From Nemertoderma westbladi (taxonomy: Eukaryota; Xenacoelomorpha; Nemertodermatida; Nemertodermatidae), in contig JAUCBJ010004097.1 in the NCBI GenBank assembly GCA_032718475.1, positions 1-25,177 of the forward strand: a stretch of DNA of 25,177 bases. Direction: 5' to 3'. The translations under genes were made by a program, and so were the position numbers. Positions 17,655 to 25,177 of this stretch are shown here, piece by piece. The notes beneath the pieces are model-generated. The model made no database searches. It had not been told where the DNA came from and saw only the letters and a program-made list of their open reading frames with translations. Numbering within the stretch: position 1 is the stretch's first letter; each line of letters begins with the position of its first letter.

Positions 17655-19797
17655 TTAGTCTGTAGAATACTCCAATCGAAACAGGTGGGTTTTTAGACGA
17701 GAGTTAAACGTTTCGACCGTCGTGGCATTCCGCACATATAGTGGAAGCGAATTCCAGATAGTTGGTGCAGCAACCGAAAAGGAACGTTTACCATAGTGCT
17801 CCATCCTGTACCGGGGTACAGTAAGTAGCCCAGCACTGCCTGATCTCAATGCACGGATTGGAATGTATGGGACAAGTAGATTGCATAAGTATTGCGGAGC
17901 CAGCCCGTGTAAACACTTAAACGTTAGTGATGCTATTTTATAATTTATTCGGCAGCGTACAGGTAACCAATGAAGTTCACGCAGTACTGGCGTTATGTGA
18001 TCCCGTTTACGTGTATTCGTCAGCATCCTCGCTGCACAATTCTGCACGTATTGTAGTCTTGAAATGTATTTCGCAGGCAACCCATAATATAGTGAATTAA
18101 ATGCGTCTAGTTTACTGGATATAAGCGCATGAATAAGAATTTCGAGCTCTTTATTTCCAAAATAACGCTTTACTTTTGACAGACTACGCAAATGGTAGAA
18201 CGCGTCTCTGACAGTGATAGCGATCTGTTTGGAATTCATCATATAACAATCCATTTGATACCCCAGACTACGTGCACCAGATTTGCATTCAACGGTATCA
18301 ACACCAACTCGAACCTGATGTAGGTTTAAGTCCGGGTTGAAGCGGGACTGCAAGACCAATATTTCAGTTTTATCTGTATTGAGTTTAAGGAAATGCTTTC
18401 TCATCCATGCATTCACATCTTCGAGACATTTTTCTGTTACAGTTACCGCATGATTTATATCTGCAGGCTTAAAGGCGATATATATTTGGGTGTCGTCCGC
18501 ATATAGATGGTATTTAAGGCCATGTTTAATTATCACGGAGGACAACGATCGTGTGTAGATACTGAATAATACCGGCCCCAATACAGATCCCTGTGGTAAT
18601 CCAAACTTAAGTTTTTTCATATCTGAATAAACATCGCCTATACGGACCTGTTGTTTCCTATCCCCCAAGTAAGATCGGAACCAATCAAGTGCCAGACCAT
18701 CGATCTTTAAATCCGACCGTAGGATATCTAAGATTTTTGAATGCTCCACCGTGTCAAAGGCGGCACTCAGATCTAACATAATCATTAAGACTGCGGATCC
18801 ATCATCAATGTCACGTAAGATACTGTCAGTTACTGATAACATCGCTGTTTCTGTTCCATGGTATTTACGATAGGCACTTTGCAATGGTTCGTGTAAGTTA
18901 TTCAGATTGAGATGACTAATTAGTTGGTCAGCTACCACCTTTTCTGTAAGTTTCGCAATATATCTCAGATTCGATATCGGTCTGAAATTTTTAAAGATTT
19001 CAGGATTGAGTCGAGCTTTCTTCAATATTGGTGTCAGAATAGCCTCCTTAAAAAATGTTGGTACTACTGCCATTGCTATCGATAGGTTTATCATCAGAGT
19101 TATGACAACAAGGAGGGGTCCCAGGCACATTTTCAATAGCCTTGTTGGGATGGGATCATTGGGGCCCGATTTCGAGTTACCATCATCTATTAGTTTCTTA
19201 ACATCATCCTCGCTTACTGGATTAAATTGACTCATGTTTACCATATCATTGCCATCCTTTAATTTACCTTTTTCAGTGGGAATGCTGTCGTCGCAAGATG
19301 TTGCGAATCCGAGGTTGGTATCATCATTATTGTTCCTATTGTTCATGTTCATGGATATATCTGTGGGTCCAGTCTCAATATCAATATTGCCTGTTACATT
19401 ATCATCGTTATCCTCATTCACTTCATTCCGGATACCAGCTATTTTCTGCTCAAAGTAATTAGAAAATTCATTCGCCAGATCAGTCGGTGAATCATGTGCT
19501 GGAAGCCGAGTCTCAGTCCGACGATATAATACCTTATTAGCAACCGCGAATAATGTTCTTGTATCCCCCTTATTGTCAGTTATAATCTTATTATAATAAG
19601 TTTCCTTTGCTAAATTAATGGAGCTGAGGATAGTTTTACATTGTTGCCTATACTCGATGCGATCCACTTCAAGTTTGCTTTTTAGGTATTTCCGTTCTAG
19701 TTTTCGTTTTTTGCGCTTTTCTTCCGAAATAAGTGGAGTATACCACTCTTCCTTTTTGCGGTTTCCGATTGTTTTTTTAATCACCGGTGCGTGTTTT
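17655..19797 (-). pseudogene. Element C: reverse transcriptase ORF (5'-truncated, otherwise open)
   Basis: Linker (RKKRKLERKYLKSKLEVDR, AKETYYNKII), then RTETRLPAHDSPTDLANEFS, a Asp/Asn-rich spacer (EVNEDNDDNVTGN), then RT: SGPNDPIPTRLLK, NFRPISNLRYIAKL, QSAYRKYHGTETAML, MIMLDLSAAFDTVEH (catalytic Asp), FGLPQGSVLGPVLF and YHLYADDTQIYIAF (Asp-Asp). The C-terminal LHWLPVRCRINYK, FKCLHGLAPQYL, FSVAAPTIWNSLP and LKTHLFRLEY are hallmark L2/CR1 motifs. The listed first residue is simply the first after the insertion point; no genuine start codon remains, so this copy cannot be expressed normally. Confidence 0.92.
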
Positions 19798-20505
19798 AGG
19801 TAAGTCTTGATTGTTGCTGTATGTGAGCAGTTGTAATTGCTTCAGTTTTATCCTGTATGTACTTTTCCTGGCTGATGTTGTAGGCCAATTTAAGATCGTC
19901 CTTAGCTTTCTCAACCTTGTTAATGTTTTCGGTTGTTGGTTGTTCGGTTTTAACTTTGTAGGCTATCTTAAGATCTTCTCTCTTACAAGTAACCTCAGAG
20001 TTTTGCCATCGCACATATTGTTTTTGTTTTGGTTTCTGGGGGATATGCCTCTTAGCTGATTCCTTGTGGGCTGTTATTATATTCTGGTATATTGAATGGG
20101 TGGATTGGTCTTCATCCATTGACTGAAGTGCTTCAAAGCGGTTTTGAACTTCTACTGTATAAGCATCCTTTACAGCATTGTCAGTTCTGAGTTTTTCCCA
20201 GTCTTATTTGATTTGCTTGCTTGTCCTGGGTTTGCTGGCTCTCAAACTGAGTCTGATCTCTGCAGTCACAATTCTGTGGTCCGAACCAATTAGGTTGAAC
20301 GAGCTGTATGCCTCGCAGTTGATCATGCTGTTTCTCCACTTTTTGTTTATGAGGATGTAATCCAGTTGTGCTTTGGTCCATTAGGGTATTGAAAGGTCCA
20401 TAGCTTCCCCTTACTCTTTTCGAATGTGTTGTTTGTTGGTATCAATTCACATTCTTCCATTAGGTCTAAAAGTAAGTACCCATTTCTGTTAGAACTGGTG
20501 TTATA
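19798..20505 (-). pseudogene. Element A: C-terminal half of APE endonuclease and linker
   Basis: Read from 20505: NTSSNRNGYLLLDLMEECEL, then KSKGKLWTFQYPNG, a 1-base deletion near 20366, QLDYILINKKWRNSM and SSFNLIGSDHRIVTAEIRLS (catalytic Ser-Asp-His). A TAA follows near 20200 (after SKQIK), then the linker DWEKLRTDNAVKDAYTVEVQ, HIPQKPKQKQYVRW and TAHIQQQSRLT. At T the C insertion intervenes; the next residue, W, is at 17406. The endonuclease half complements the piece at 22390-23154 exactly across insertion B. Confidence 0.88.
20494..20505. repeat. Left target-site duplication of element B (12 bp)
   Basis: ACTGGTGTTATA is identical to 22390-22401. Flanking bases differ, so the duplication is exactly 12 bp. 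Confidence 0.92.
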
Positions 20506-20541
20506 CTACTAGGATCGGCATGCTGCATTGCAGCTGCATTT
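20506..20541 (-). other. Very short 3' UTR of element B
   Basis: Only 36 bases separate the TAA from the end of the element. On the - strand it reads AATGCAGCTGCAATGCAGC then GATCCTAGTAG, including a self-complementary GCAGCTGC and repeated TGCAGC. The same sequence ends the stub at 1003-1043, so it is the family's genuine 3' terminus and probably the recognition end for its RT. Confidence 0.85.
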
Positions 20542-22376
20542 TTAAGAATGCTGTGCCGGCTTGTCAACAAAATTGCGCCGCCACAACTCCCTATCACCCA
20601 TGACATTTGCTAGATCATCCGCATCTTTAAGGCCAGTGTCCTTTAAGATGCGTCTCAAGAAAGTCATGGGCTGTCCACCATGCTTATTCACTCCATGAGG
20701 CTGCCAAAGTACAAGATTATGCACTGGCTGGTCCTCACGGCGAAAGCAATGTCCTGCAAAGCGGAGGCGATTTTGTTCTAGTGTCAAGCTTGGGGGAACC
20801 AATGAGACACCTCCAATGTTATATAGTGTCTGGTTGGAGATGTGTGCATTGTACTTGACACAATGTACCCGGCGTAGCATTCTTGTGAATGTGCCATCCA
20901 GAGATTTGGTGTCCTCAGCAGTTAGAGCCCAGCATGGACTCCCGTAGAGGAGTACTGGAACTACTGCTGCTCTAAATAATCGGACCTTAAGTTTCCGATT
21001 AATTCTAGGTGACTTCCAAATCCTGGAAAGCCTATTCAAGGCTGCCCATGCCTTTCCCTTACGTATTCGAAGGTCCTCACCTGACTTCCGGATCCATGAT
21101 CCCAGGTAACAGAAGTCGTCCACATGCTCAAGCATACCATCCTTTGAGCTTATGCTCATCCGATCAGAGACTTGCTGAGGACTTTCAAAGTTAACTGTCA
21201 GAATTTTGGTCTTTCTGGAGTTAATAAAAAGACCAACACTAGAAGCAGCATGTTCTAATGAGCTGAGGAGCCGCTGGGCTCCCTCTAATGATTCTGAGAG
21301 TACTCCTAAGTCATCAGCAAAGTCTAGATCAGTTAGGTACTTGGCAGGATTTCCTCTACTTCTGGAGCCAGTAGGTGGAGTTATCATCACCCCATCATCA
21401 TTATGATGATCTAAGGACATGCGTAGAACATAGTCAACCACAATAATGAACAAGAATGGTGCAAGTGTGTCTCCTTGGAGGACGCCCCATAACACTTCAA
21501 ATGGTTCTGTGTCACCGTCAACAGTAGACACAAATGTTGTCGAACCATCATATACTGATCTGATTGCTGCAATAATTTCATCAGGAATCCCATATAATGA
21601 AAGTATGCTGAACATACGTGAGCGAGAGACTGAATCAAAGGCCTTGAAGAAGTCAACAAAGATAACAGCCAGATGCCTGTCTTTCTTTTTTGATAACTCT
21701 TCAATTATCCTTCTAAGTGCCAAAATGGGCTCCATGGTCCCACGACCTTTACGGAACCCATTCTGATTTCCACGTAGCAGTCTCTCAATGGGATCCCTGA
21801 TGCGATTTAATAGAATTCTATTGTATAGTTTTGCAGCAATCGAGATCAATGAGATTCCCCGAAAAGAACCATAGAGTGTTAGGTTGCCCTTCTTGGGAAC
21901 TGGCACCAACTTATTTGTTTTCATTTCTTGTGGGACTCTTGTTGTACGGTACATGTCTACTATGATGGGATAGATGAGCTTTAAACACTCAGGTATTTTA
22001 AAGACCTCAGGGGGAACACCATCTACTCCACTGGCACGATTGGTCTTAATGCTCTTTGCAGCAGCCTTCACTTCTGCAAAGGAGATATCGCCAATGGGAA
22101 TATCTGGGAGTACAGACTCAGACACTTTTACTTCTATAAAGTTATCAGGCAATACCCTGTCATTATTGAGGAGCTTTTCAAAGTGGGCTTTCCAACCATT
22201 GAGGCGATCGGCTGGTGATTCAGCCTTAACCTTGGTGGTTGGTTGGCTTTTCCGCCCAGTAAGCAGATTGATCGATTTCCATGCCTGGGATGATTGCCTG
22301 CTGTCGTCAGCATCATTGATGGCATCAACCTGTTGGTTTATTAGCTCCTGTAGATTAACAGAGTACTGCCTGTGTT
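20542..22376 (-). pseudogene. Element B: reverse transcriptase ORF (5'-truncated, otherwise open)
   Basis: The frame is open from a TAA close to the insertion point, about 610 codons. Pre-RT region: QYSVNLQELINQQVDAIND, KSQPTTKVKAESPADRLNGW and HFEKLLNNDRVLPDNF. RT: RASGVDGVPPEVF, LVPVPKKGNLTLYGSFRGIS, NQNGFRKGRGTMEPILALRR, VIFVDFFKAFDSVSR (catalytic Asp), WGVLQGDTLAPFLFII, LTDLDFADDLGVLSE (Asp-Asp) and DDFCYLGSWIRKSGE. C-terminus: LFRAAVVPVLLYGS, RFAGHCFRREDQPVHN, ADDLANVMGDRELWR and PAQHS-stop at 20542. Relative to element A the RT is clearly homologous but diverged, so A and B are separate families of one clade. Confidence 0.92.
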
Positions 22377-22389
22377 ATGTTGTTGTGGT

Positions 22390-23154
22390 ACTGGTGTTAT
22401 AGGTGTAACCCTTGATGTCTTCTGGGCCAATTTGGGCTTTCAGGTCACCGGCAATGACTTTAACATTGTGTTTCGGAATGTCCTTTGTAAGTCCAGTCAG
22501 TTCTTCGTAAAACTTGACTGCTTGTTCTGGCTCTGAGGCATTAGTTGGTCTGTAGCAACATATAACTGTTGCCTTGGGATTCCCATCAAATGTTGCGATC
22601 ATAACCCTGGAATTTATAGATTCGATGTTGTTTAGGGTCTTAAGTGCAAATGGGCTTAGCAGAATTCCTACTCCACCAATTGATGCATTGACCTAGTTTC
22701 TTACTGCTGAGCTTGTTACTAACGTCCATCCATTTCCAAAGTCATTATAGTTCATGGCAGTGTCTTCATGACAAATCCGATGTTCTTGGATGCAGATGAT
22801 GTCGATGTTATATTCCATTGCCAGAGCGACCATGTCACCCTGTTTGGTTTGTGCTTTCAGCGTGCGTGCGTTCATTGTAGCAATCTTTAGTGTCTTTTTA
22901 CATTTCAACAGGTTGGTTCTTCTTTCTTCTCGGTCTTCTGTTCCAGTAGCCAATTTATCGACCCCAGCCTGGTGTACCACTGGGGGACGCGGTCCTTGTT
23001 GACCCGGGCGACGACCGAGCCGGTATTTCTCCTGGAGGGTTCTCATACTCATATCTTTCAGTTGCTCTTCGCAGTAGATCGCCGTTTGTTGATTACCTTC
23101 CGCCGACCTTGTCAGCATGTTTAGCCGTTGGTTGAATACCTTCCGCCTATCCAT
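22390..23154 (-). pseudogene. Element A: N-terminal region and first half of APE endonuclease
   Basis: ATG at 23152-23154 opens MDRRKVFNQRLNMLTRS, a basic region of roughly 90 residues (LGRRPGQQGPRPP), then the endonuclease: LKIATMNARTLK, YNIDIICIQEHRICHED (catalytic Glu), an in-frame TAG at 22693-22695, GGVGILLSPFALK, ATVICCYRPTNAS and VKVIAGDLKAQIGPED. The last motif should read GD(F/L)N; the catalytic Asn is Lys here (AAA for AAT/C), an inactivating change independent of the stop. It ends at the B insertion. Confidence 0.87.
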
Positions 23155-23426
23155 GGCCTACAGCCCTGCTGCCGACTGTAGGGGTCCTTTTGTTACACCC
23201 TGAACCAAGTGTGCCTCCTGGGTTAGGTTACCTAACACTGGTAGAGGAGCATCCAGTATAGACAGGGCGGGCGTGTATCATCTCTAATACAGATGCGTAT
23301 CAAGCCTTTGCCTTCAATGGTGCCCTAGGCGCTATAGCCCTCAATGACTTATTTAGTTGACGGGGCTGAACCAACCCACTCTTGATCAACTAAATAATGA
23401 ATAGGCTATGCTTATCGGGCCTGCCC
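23155..23426 (-). promoter_or_regulatory. 5' UTR of element A with a long hairpin
   Basis: These 272 bases lie between the 12-bp duplication and the ATG, and begin GGGCAGGCCCG on the element strand. They contain a perfect 12-bp inverted repeat, TTATTTAGTTGA/TCAACTAAATAA (23349-23360 with 23386-23397, 25-base loop). An outer 6-bp stem, ATAGCC/GGCTAT (23334-23339 with 23404-23409), encloses it. RTE-type 5' UTRs act as internal promoters; whether the hairpin has a role is unknown. Confidence 0.6.
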
Positions 23427-23438
23427 TACTGCTCTGTA
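23427..23438. repeat. Right target-site duplication of element A (12 bp)
   Basis: TACTGCTCTGTA, identical to 15702-15713. It fixes the 5' end of A and shows that it is full length. Confidence 0.88.
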
Positions 23439-23581
23439 ATAATTAATAATAAATAATTAATTTTTATTTAATCCTTCAGAACAATGGAAGCTACGGTAAC
23501 TATTACTATGGTAACTCGTTTATATATTACTTTCCTGTCATAAGGTTTACCAATCCATCATAATTTCAAGTTCAATGCATT

Positions 23582-23885
23582 CATGTCCATACACTGTTCT
23601 CTAGTAGTACCATGTCCATACACTGTCTGGTAGTACCATATCCATACACTGTTCTCTGGTAGTACCATGTCCATACACTGTCTGGTAGTACCATGTCCAT
23701 ACACTGTCTGGTAGTACCATGTCCATACACTGTTCTCTAGTAGTACCATGTCCATACACTGTCTGGTAGTACCATATCCATACACTGTTCTCTAGTAGTA
23801 CCATGTCCATACACTGTCTGGTAGTACCATGTCCATACACTGTTCTCTGGTAGTACCATGTCCATACACTGTTCTCTGGAAGTAC
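23582..23885. repeat. Minisatellite, 11 units of 29 or 26 bp
   Basis: The unit is CATGTCCATACACTGT, an optional TCT, then CT(A/G)GTAGTAC. Unit lengths run 29-26-29-26-26-29-26-29-26-29-29, six long and five short, 304 bp in total. The short units lack exactly three bases. Long units 3 and 8 share CATATCC, hinting at a five-unit higher-order repeat. Long open frames on the - strand rich in MDMVLPENSVWTWYY are repeat artefacts. Confidence 0.95.
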
Positions 23886-24507
23886 CATTAAATTATTAAT
23901 TACCAATTATAATTTGTGTAAGAAATCAGCATCGGAAAAAACACCTGCATTGTTGCTATGGTGATTGTTGTTACTATCAGAAATTAAACATATCATATAA
24001 TACAATTATCCAACTTACAATAAAGTTTATCACTAAATAACAGTGAATGTTTAACGAATGATGGTGTTTTATAGAATTATTATAATATACAGACGTAAAT
24101 AATAATAATAAAACATACATTATAATATTGTAAAACTTAACAATCTTATTATAAGTATTCTCCAGATTTTATTGTTATTGTCGATTTGATATATGTGTCT
24201 AACAAAAACGATTTTTAGTTATTCTTTTTACTTTTTAGACCTTTCACGAACTCAAAGTGATTTTATCGTCTCTTTATTTCATTTCACTTTATTTCATGGT
24301 GTCCGACCTTTTAAACGCTCTTTTATTACCTCATTCCCGGAATTTCCGTTTGTTTCTTATACATCCACCGATTCCCTTTTTCAATTACAGTAGGTTAATA
24401 ACCTCTCATACATTTAATTTATGGTGCTAATAACATCAAATACCAAATTAATCATCCACCATTAACCCTAATTCGGCTGGCACTTCTTGGATGGTGGTCA
24501 CAAGGCC
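23886..24507. other. AT-rich non-coding sequence
   Basis: No gene or recognisable repeat. A 66-codon + frame (24193-24393) is low-complexity Phe/Ser and is not supported. Confidence 0.45.
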
Positions 24508-24537
24508 GGGGGAGGGGGGGGGGGGGGGGGGGGGGGG
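24508..24537. repeat. G-tract: G5-A-G24
   Basis: G5 at 24508-24512, A, then G24 at 24514-24537. It is the third long G/C homopolymer in the window. Likely variable in length and hard to assemble. Confidence 0.85.
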
Positions 24538-25177
24538 TGTATTTCGGGGAAAGATTTTTCAACTTCTAATAACTTTGTACTGGTTGCACAAAATTCAACA
24601 AAATTTGGTGTGCGTGTAATTGTGCTATCTACAAACTGGTTTGAAAAAAATTGGAAATGAAAGTTTCTGTTTTGGGTGCAAAAACAGCGCACCAAAATGG
24701 CTAGTCATCAAAATTTCGAGTTTCTTCAAATTCATTTCCCCAATGAAATATAAACACTAAACTACTCTTTTAAAGGTTTTTAGCAATTGGTATGAACAAA
24801 TTATTGATTTCAACAAAAAATATCGGTGTTTTTCGAAAGTGTTTGGGTGCGAAAAGTGCAAGTAAGTTCAAAATTTCGCAATTTGATAAGTTTATTATTT
24901 TAGGATAATTCGCAGATCTGTGGGGTTATTGCGATGCTAATTTCATTCGAACAAAAATCCCGTTGTTCAGGATTCCACAAAGCAAGTAAGTTCAAAAGTT
25001 TTTATTAGCTCAGACACTGAGTCTTTTATTTTCTTTAGAAACTAATATAAAATATGAAAAGTGCTGGATACTTGTATTTTTCGTCCACTGACAAACATAA
25101 AAGTACCAATCACACTGTAGATTCGAAAACCCAAAAGTAAAGTAAAATGTAAGAGTTTATACACTATTACAAAATAT
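24538..25177. other. Non-coding AT-rich sequence to the right edge
   Basis: No ORF beyond 60 codons. The segment has a near-repeated phrase, GCAAGTAAGTTCAAAA, at 24858-24873 and 24982-24997. I see no further assignable feature. Confidence 0.45.

Larger units (their letters stand above)
17412..19797 (-). mobile_element. Element C: 5'-truncated L2/CR1-type LINE inserted in the linker of element A
   Basis: This 2386-bp insertion starts at KHAPVIKKTI, the usual linker between endonuclease and RT, so the whole endonuclease domain is missing. It ends in a long (ATT)n tail, read on the - strand. It is bounded by AGGTAA repeats. 5' truncation with an intact 3' end is the signature of target-primed reverse transcription. 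Removing it reconnects A's frame exactly. It keeps one uninterrupted frame of about 713 codons and is therefore younger than A. Confidence 0.92.
20506..22389 (-). mobile_element. Element B: 5'-truncated RTE-like LINE inserted in the endonuclease of element A
   Basis: This 1884-bp insertion carries the pre-RT region, full RT, C-terminal domain and a 36-bp 3' UTR ending in CCTAGTAG. An exact 12-bp duplication surrounds it. The endonuclease is missing. Rejoining the flanks gives GYTYNTSSNRNGY in A's endonuclease frame. The copies at 1003-1164 and 8150-9345 belong to the same family. It is inserted in the same orientation as its host. Confidence 0.95.
15714..23426 (-). mobile_element. Element A: full-length RTE-like LINE, hosting insertions B and C
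   Basis: All domains are present in one order on the - strand: 5' UTR (23155-23426), APE endonuclease (23154-22390 and 20505-20200), linker (to 19798), RT (17411-15840), and a (TAG)n tail at 15714-15728 that begins with the stop codon. It is flanked by an exact 12-bp duplication. Subtracting B (1884 bp) and C (2386 bp) with one copy of each duplication gives about 3425 bp, a normal length for an RTE-type element. The single-ORF APE-RT layout and RT motifs (GFRPSRST, GVLQGDTLAP, FADD) favour an RTE-like clade, not formally placed. Lesions: TAG 22693-22695, a 1-bp deletion near 20366, a TAA near 20200, and a 2-bp deletion near 15838. Confidence 0.9.

Noticed and set aside
22693-23154. First reading: endonuclease at 22402-23154 belongs to element B, the RT next to it
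   Set aside because: The 12-bp duplication and the perfect rejoining with 20505-19798 show that it belongs to element A, and that B is a later insertion lacking an endonuclease.
23155-23426. HDV-like ribozyme at the 5' end of element A
   Set aside because: The first bases GGGCAGGCCCG can pair with themselves, but no P1/P2/P4 arrangement with a catalytic C could be drawn.
23558-23906. Two long - strand open frames rich in repeated MDMV/VWTWYY blocks
   Set aside because: They are translations of the 26/29-bp minisatellite; the frame stays open only because the unit lacks stops in those phases.

Overview
The window is eukaryotic, repeat-rich, AT-rich DNA from an animal, most likely a marine invertebrate. 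The species cannot be read from the sequence. Almost all recognisable coding sequence belongs to non-LTR retrotransposons in several states of decay. There is no bacterial, phage, CRISPR or rRNA content. Only one short open frame (9573-9851, a six-cysteine secreted peptide) looks like possible host coding sequence.

Left part (1-5900, mostly + strand). The 3' end of a retrotransposon with a zinc-knuckle and restriction-like endonuclease C-terminus (RLE-1) runs off the left edge. An A-rich stretch and a 162-bp 3' stub of an RTE-like element (family B) follow. A second RLE C-terminus (RLE-2) comes next, split in two by a near full-length CR1/L2-type element F (1300-5340). F encodes a 2A ribosome-skipping peptide, a PHD-like zinc finger, an APE endonuclease and a reverse transcriptase. 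F is itself interrupted by a 302-bp foldback insertion (1821-2122) with 113-bp inverted arms and an 11-bp target-site duplication.

Middle part (5900-15700). This holds a long non-coding stretch, a decayed family-B copy (8150-9345) inside a 'CTAGAGCAACC' minisatellite, the six-cysteine frame, a 155-bp tandem duplication, and a two-ORF LINE on the - strand (H, 10316-13482) that has lost its 3' end. A tRNA-derived SINE with a 10-bp target-site duplication lies at 13727-13977. Two copies of an unnamed dispersed repeat occur near 7040 and 15480.

Right part (15700-23440, - strand). This is one full-length RTE-like element, A, with a 12-bp target-site duplication. Two later 5'-truncated LINEs landed in it: B (20506-22389, 12-bp duplication, inside the endonuclease) and C (17412-19797, 6-bp duplication, inside the endonuclease-RT linker). 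Removing B and C and one copy of each duplication restores A's reading order across both junctions and leaves about 3.4 kb. The far right holds an 11-unit minisatellite, a G24 tract and non-coding AT-rich DNA.

Relative ages follow from the nesting: RLE-2 is older than F, F is older than the foldback, and A is older than B and C. B and C keep long uninterrupted frames. A, F and H carry a handful of stops and frameshifts, and the 8150-9345 copy is badly decayed.
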